Shown piece by piece: positions 27,593 to 30,437 of a stretch of 30,437 bases of DNA. The DNA is taken from positions 1-30,437 of the forward strand of contig NMRA01000222.1 in assembly GCA_002633005.1 (NCBI GenBank). The letters are read 5' to 3'. Position 1 is the first letter of the stretch; each line of letters begins with the position of its first letter. This DNA comes from Phoronis australis. Lineage: Eukaryota > Phoronida > Phoronidae. The notes beneath the pieces were generated by a model. The model did no database searches, was not told the DNA's origin, and worked only from the letters and a program-made list of their open reading frames with translations. Made by a program: the position numbers and the translations under genes.

Positions 27593-28745
27593 TTTATCCC
27601 ATAGATATGGACTTATTTGCATTATCGTGGCAATACCTTGTTGCCGTATGCTCCGGCTTGTTGTTACATGACGTCATATGTGTGACATGTACGGTAGGCT
27701 GGTTAAGCGACAAGACAATCTGTGAAAGTGTTGAATAACCAGTAAAGTTTTCTTTCCTAATAAATTGATCAGAATTTTCAGTTTGTAAAATATACAAGTT
27801 AAAGCACCGAACCATTCAATAATATCAAAAGTTTGTTGGAAACTTATAAAAATTGAAACATTCCCTGAACCTAGTTGTGCAGCAGTGTGTCGTTTTAGCT
27901 CCAATAATTTCTTAGTTTTCTTGTCTTAGATTCTGGGCTGTAAATAGTTAAAGAAACATTTCCTCTTGTTGATCACAGCATTAGAAAATAACTGGAAACT
28001 GTTCTGATTTGCTGAACATAAGGTAAGGACTGTATCGCAAAAAGCAGACTTTAGTTAGCTGCTGTCGGCAGCGACGGACGGAGTTGAACGTTGCGAGGAG
28101 ACGATTGGCTCAGGAAAACATACTCGTTATTGGGTCTTAATTTCCTGTAAAGACCTTAGTTCCCAGTGTAGACGTATTGTATGCATCCATAATGAAACGT
28201 TTTCGTTAGATTTGAGTTAGATTTATGCCGGGCTTATTTTGTTGGCTCGGGACACTTTACCTTGACCTATTTATGATGACCCAGATCGAAACTTCAGCGA
28301 GGCCCAAAAATAGCCGCCTGATCACCATGCATCGGAATTTTCTGTTTTTAGACCAGTAAAGCTTCTTTTTCAGGAACGACGCCATGGATTGATGATTTGA
28401 GTAACCCAAAATGAATGAGTTCAATCAAATTTGGCGTTACACACGCGAATTTACTCGACAAGGAGACTGCTCCCCAGCCGTGAAATGCGGCTTCAACCGT
28501 TGAATACGGCCTCTACCGTGGTATACGAATTGGCTCTGCAGTGTATTTTCCCGTATTTCACAGTAAATAACGTGACGTATAAATCACCCGTATTTTCACT
28601 TATATGGGATAAATAAGCCTATTGTATTTTCTCATAATATTTTTTATGATCGACATATGTCCCGAATGATATATAGTTCGTGCGTCGCAAGCTCGTTACC
28701 AGAGAGTGAAACCTAGACCTGGGTAGGCGATATAAGGCCATTTAT
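27593..28745. other. Intergenic, nothing firm
   Basis: No gene is seen. A stretch at 28470-28560 repeats CCGTGAAATGCGG, CCGTTGAATACGG and CCCGTATTTCAC words, which may be a worn repeat. Confidence 0.35.
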
Positions 28746-28849
28746 TATGACTAATACAATTACAAGTATGGTCATTTAAATGACAAATACAATTACAAGT
28801 AAGGTGAGTTATATGACTAATACAATTACAAGTAATAGGTAGTGACTAA
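28746..28849. repeat. Tandem repeat, about 33 bp x 3
   Basis: Three copies of ATGACTAATACAATTACAAG (one with ATGACAAATAC) are spaced about 33 bp apart, with AGGTCATTT-like spacers. Confidence 0.9.
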
Positions 28850-29171
28850 ACATAAGTAAGGTAAAAAATACTAATCTCTGGTAAGATAGGCAAATGAAAA
28901 GCGCCACAAGAGATGTAGTAAGACAGCTCTAGCCTGTTGTCGAGATATAATGTTGATTCAGTAATGATATCTACCCGTGAAATGAATTTAAAAGTGAAAA
29001 ATTTGCCTTGTGAAAGAATCCAGTATTGTGCGTTACCGAGAGCAATCTTTTCAACTGTCCCGCTCTGGACGGAATGCCTCACGTTTTGATTTTTGCCCGA
29101 CATCCCGCCTCACCATCAAAATGTCTCGCTTTTTGGCATTCGACGAATTTATATGAGCATCAACGCGAAAT

Positions 29172-30190
29172 AGCCCAATTTTCCCGATCGACTACAAAGA
29201 AAAAACTAGATGTTCATGATCGTTCAAGGATTTTTGGTTCACCCACAATTTTTCGTTCGATTAAAAGTAACAAAAAAACGCTGCCGCGTGCATTATGAGT
29301 GTTGCTACTGGTCCACAAAGTTAACAACACTGTCTGGACTTTTACGTGTGTAATTGCGGTTACCATTTCGCCTCTGAGTTTTGCTGTAGGAACAGATATC
29401 CTGCTTTTCACCCGGATGTCCCACATTCAACCCAGTAGTCTCGCATTTTTATATCTGAATGGTGACAACTGTGCTACAGATGTTCCAAATAACACTGTCT
29501 CTGTGTCATCGCTTTTCTTATTTTCCACAGTCCACTTTCGTTAGTGACATAACAATCACAAAAATGAGCTCGGTAACGCACACTAAGTGCATGAGAGTCG
29601 ACTAAGCTCGGTAACGCACACTAAGTGCATGAGAATCGACTAATGTCACGGTTCTTAATGAGTGCCAGTCCGCCAATCGTTTGTCGTCAAATCAAATATT
29701 ACATAACATTTAACTTTTTATCAATGCTATTGGTTGATGTCCTGCTTTTTACCGGGATGTCCCAGTTTTCAACCCAGTTGCCTCGTTTTTCATCCTTGAA
29801 TGTTGACAACAATGCTACATCGCTATTGTTATTTTCCACAGTCCACTGTCGTTAGGAACGTACATGTAACACTCGCAAAATTGTGTTCCGAAATCACGGT
29901 AACACACACTACATGTACGTGCATCAACATCGACTAATGTCCCGCTTGTTGATGGGTGCTAGTCCACCGATTGTTTGCTATCATCTTGTCAATCGAAATA
30001 CTGCGTAACATTAAATATTTTATAAATGCTATTGGTTGAAATGAAAGTCAGCGCAAGGGGTTTAAAGTTACAGCGCGAGTGTGCGGGCTATATCATGCAT
30101 TGTCGCAGATTAAGAGTTTGAATAAATTGTCGCTGGGGTTTCAAACATAAATAAATCATAGAACTTTTAAGCTTAAAGTCCTTGTTGCAA
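29172..30190 (+). repeat. Dispersed repeat R2, copy 2, with internal duplications
   Basis: The ends match R2 copy 1 at 5340-5720: TAGCCCAATTTTCCCGATCG at 29172, and ATATCATGCATTGTCGCAGA at 30091. The interior carries two diverged copies of a unit of about 310-340 bp, at about 29392-29735 and 29733-30042. They share CCTGCTTTT(C/T)ACC, GGGATGTCCCA or CGGATGTCCCA, TTTTCCACAGTCCACT, ATCGACTAATGTC and AATGCTATTGGTTGA. Open frames here are chance. Confidence 0.65.
29567..29642. repeat. Exact-type tandem duplication, 38 bp x 2
   Basis: A 38-base unit starting AGCTCGGTAACGCACACTAA occurs twice head to tail (29567-29604, 29605-29642) with one substitution, so the duplication is recent. A diverged third relative lies near 29895-29935. 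Confidence 0.95.
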
Positions 30191-30437
30191 ACTGCCCATG
30201 TGGTTCCAGTATCCGAAAATACTTACTACATAAATTCTTATTTTCGACACCCTTTCTTTATATTCTTTTCGCCTTACTTGCCAAAAGCGATTTTGTAACA
30301 GTATTTGACCCTTCTCTCTGAGCGTATGATTACCGGTTGTCATCGGTTATTTCCGTACCCACATTTCCGGCTCATCAGTTCAGGAACTTGTCCTGAACGC
30401 CGCCATTTTTTCCTTGTAACTGAATGTGCTATGGCTT
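30191..30437. other. Right edge, nothing recognised
   Basis: AT-rich noncoding sequence with CGCCGCCATTTTTTCC near 30400. No feature is supported. Confidence 0.35.

Noticed and set aside
27314-27622. 102-codon minus-strand frame with a long Cys/Val-rich stretch
   Set aside because: The Cys-Val repeat is a translation of the CA microsatellite and the adjoining hairpin.
1-30437. Search for CRISPR arrays, tRNA, rRNA, bacterial operons or phage genes
   Set aside because: No such pattern is seen on either strand; gene structure and repeats are those of an animal genome.

Overview
This window is eukaryotic genomic DNA, most likely from a marine invertebrate deuterostome such as a hemichordate or lancelet. 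The organism call is an inference. It rests on short exons split by GT-AG introns up to about 3 kb, AT-rich spacers full of small inverted-repeat elements, and the kinds of genes present. There is no sign of operons, CRISPR arrays, tRNA or rRNA genes. One 435-base run of N (10179-10613) and two single N bases mark draft assembly.

Left edge (1-1560): the last coding exon and 3' region of a class II CPD photolyase on the plus strand, with its upstream intron. Next (1720-9700) is a repeat-rich intergenic stretch: a decayed non-LTR reverse transcriptase piece, copies of a G/C-rich repeat, a degenerate array built on ATAGGATCCTAT and GGAAGTTCAATAG, a dispersed repeat with a relative at the far right end of the window, a terminal-inverted-repeat MITE, and a large foldback. 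Two phase-compatible candidate exons on the minus strand (9874-9693 and 8973-8880) may form a small unrecognised gene that diverges from the main gene across a CpG-dense stretch.

Main gene (11128-26581, plus strand): I could assemble 12 coding exons by hand into one open frame of 472 codons. The product is a patatin-like phospholipase with the glycine-rich oxyanion loop, a GTSGG nucleophile elbow (Ser70) and a DGG catalytic Asp (Asp207). Two features stand out. The N terminus, MGNTPSEP, fits the N-myristoylation pattern. Between the patatin core and its C-terminal tail lies a 168-residue block, bounded by phase-0 introns, that holds one canonical EF-hand calcium loop and a second degenerate one. 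This suggests a membrane-anchored, calcium-responsive version of a fold usually regarded as calcium-independent. It is the best candidate here for an undescribed arrangement.

The introns of this gene hold several compact elements: two opposite-facing copies of the MITE family, a 405-bp foldback with GGGCCC ends, a foldback split by a nested hAT-like insertion with near-perfect 8-bp target duplications, microsatellites, and a strong match to the CTCF core motif. The right end (26900-30437) has no gene I can support. It holds a CA microsatellite, a 153-bp hairpin, and short and long tandem duplications.
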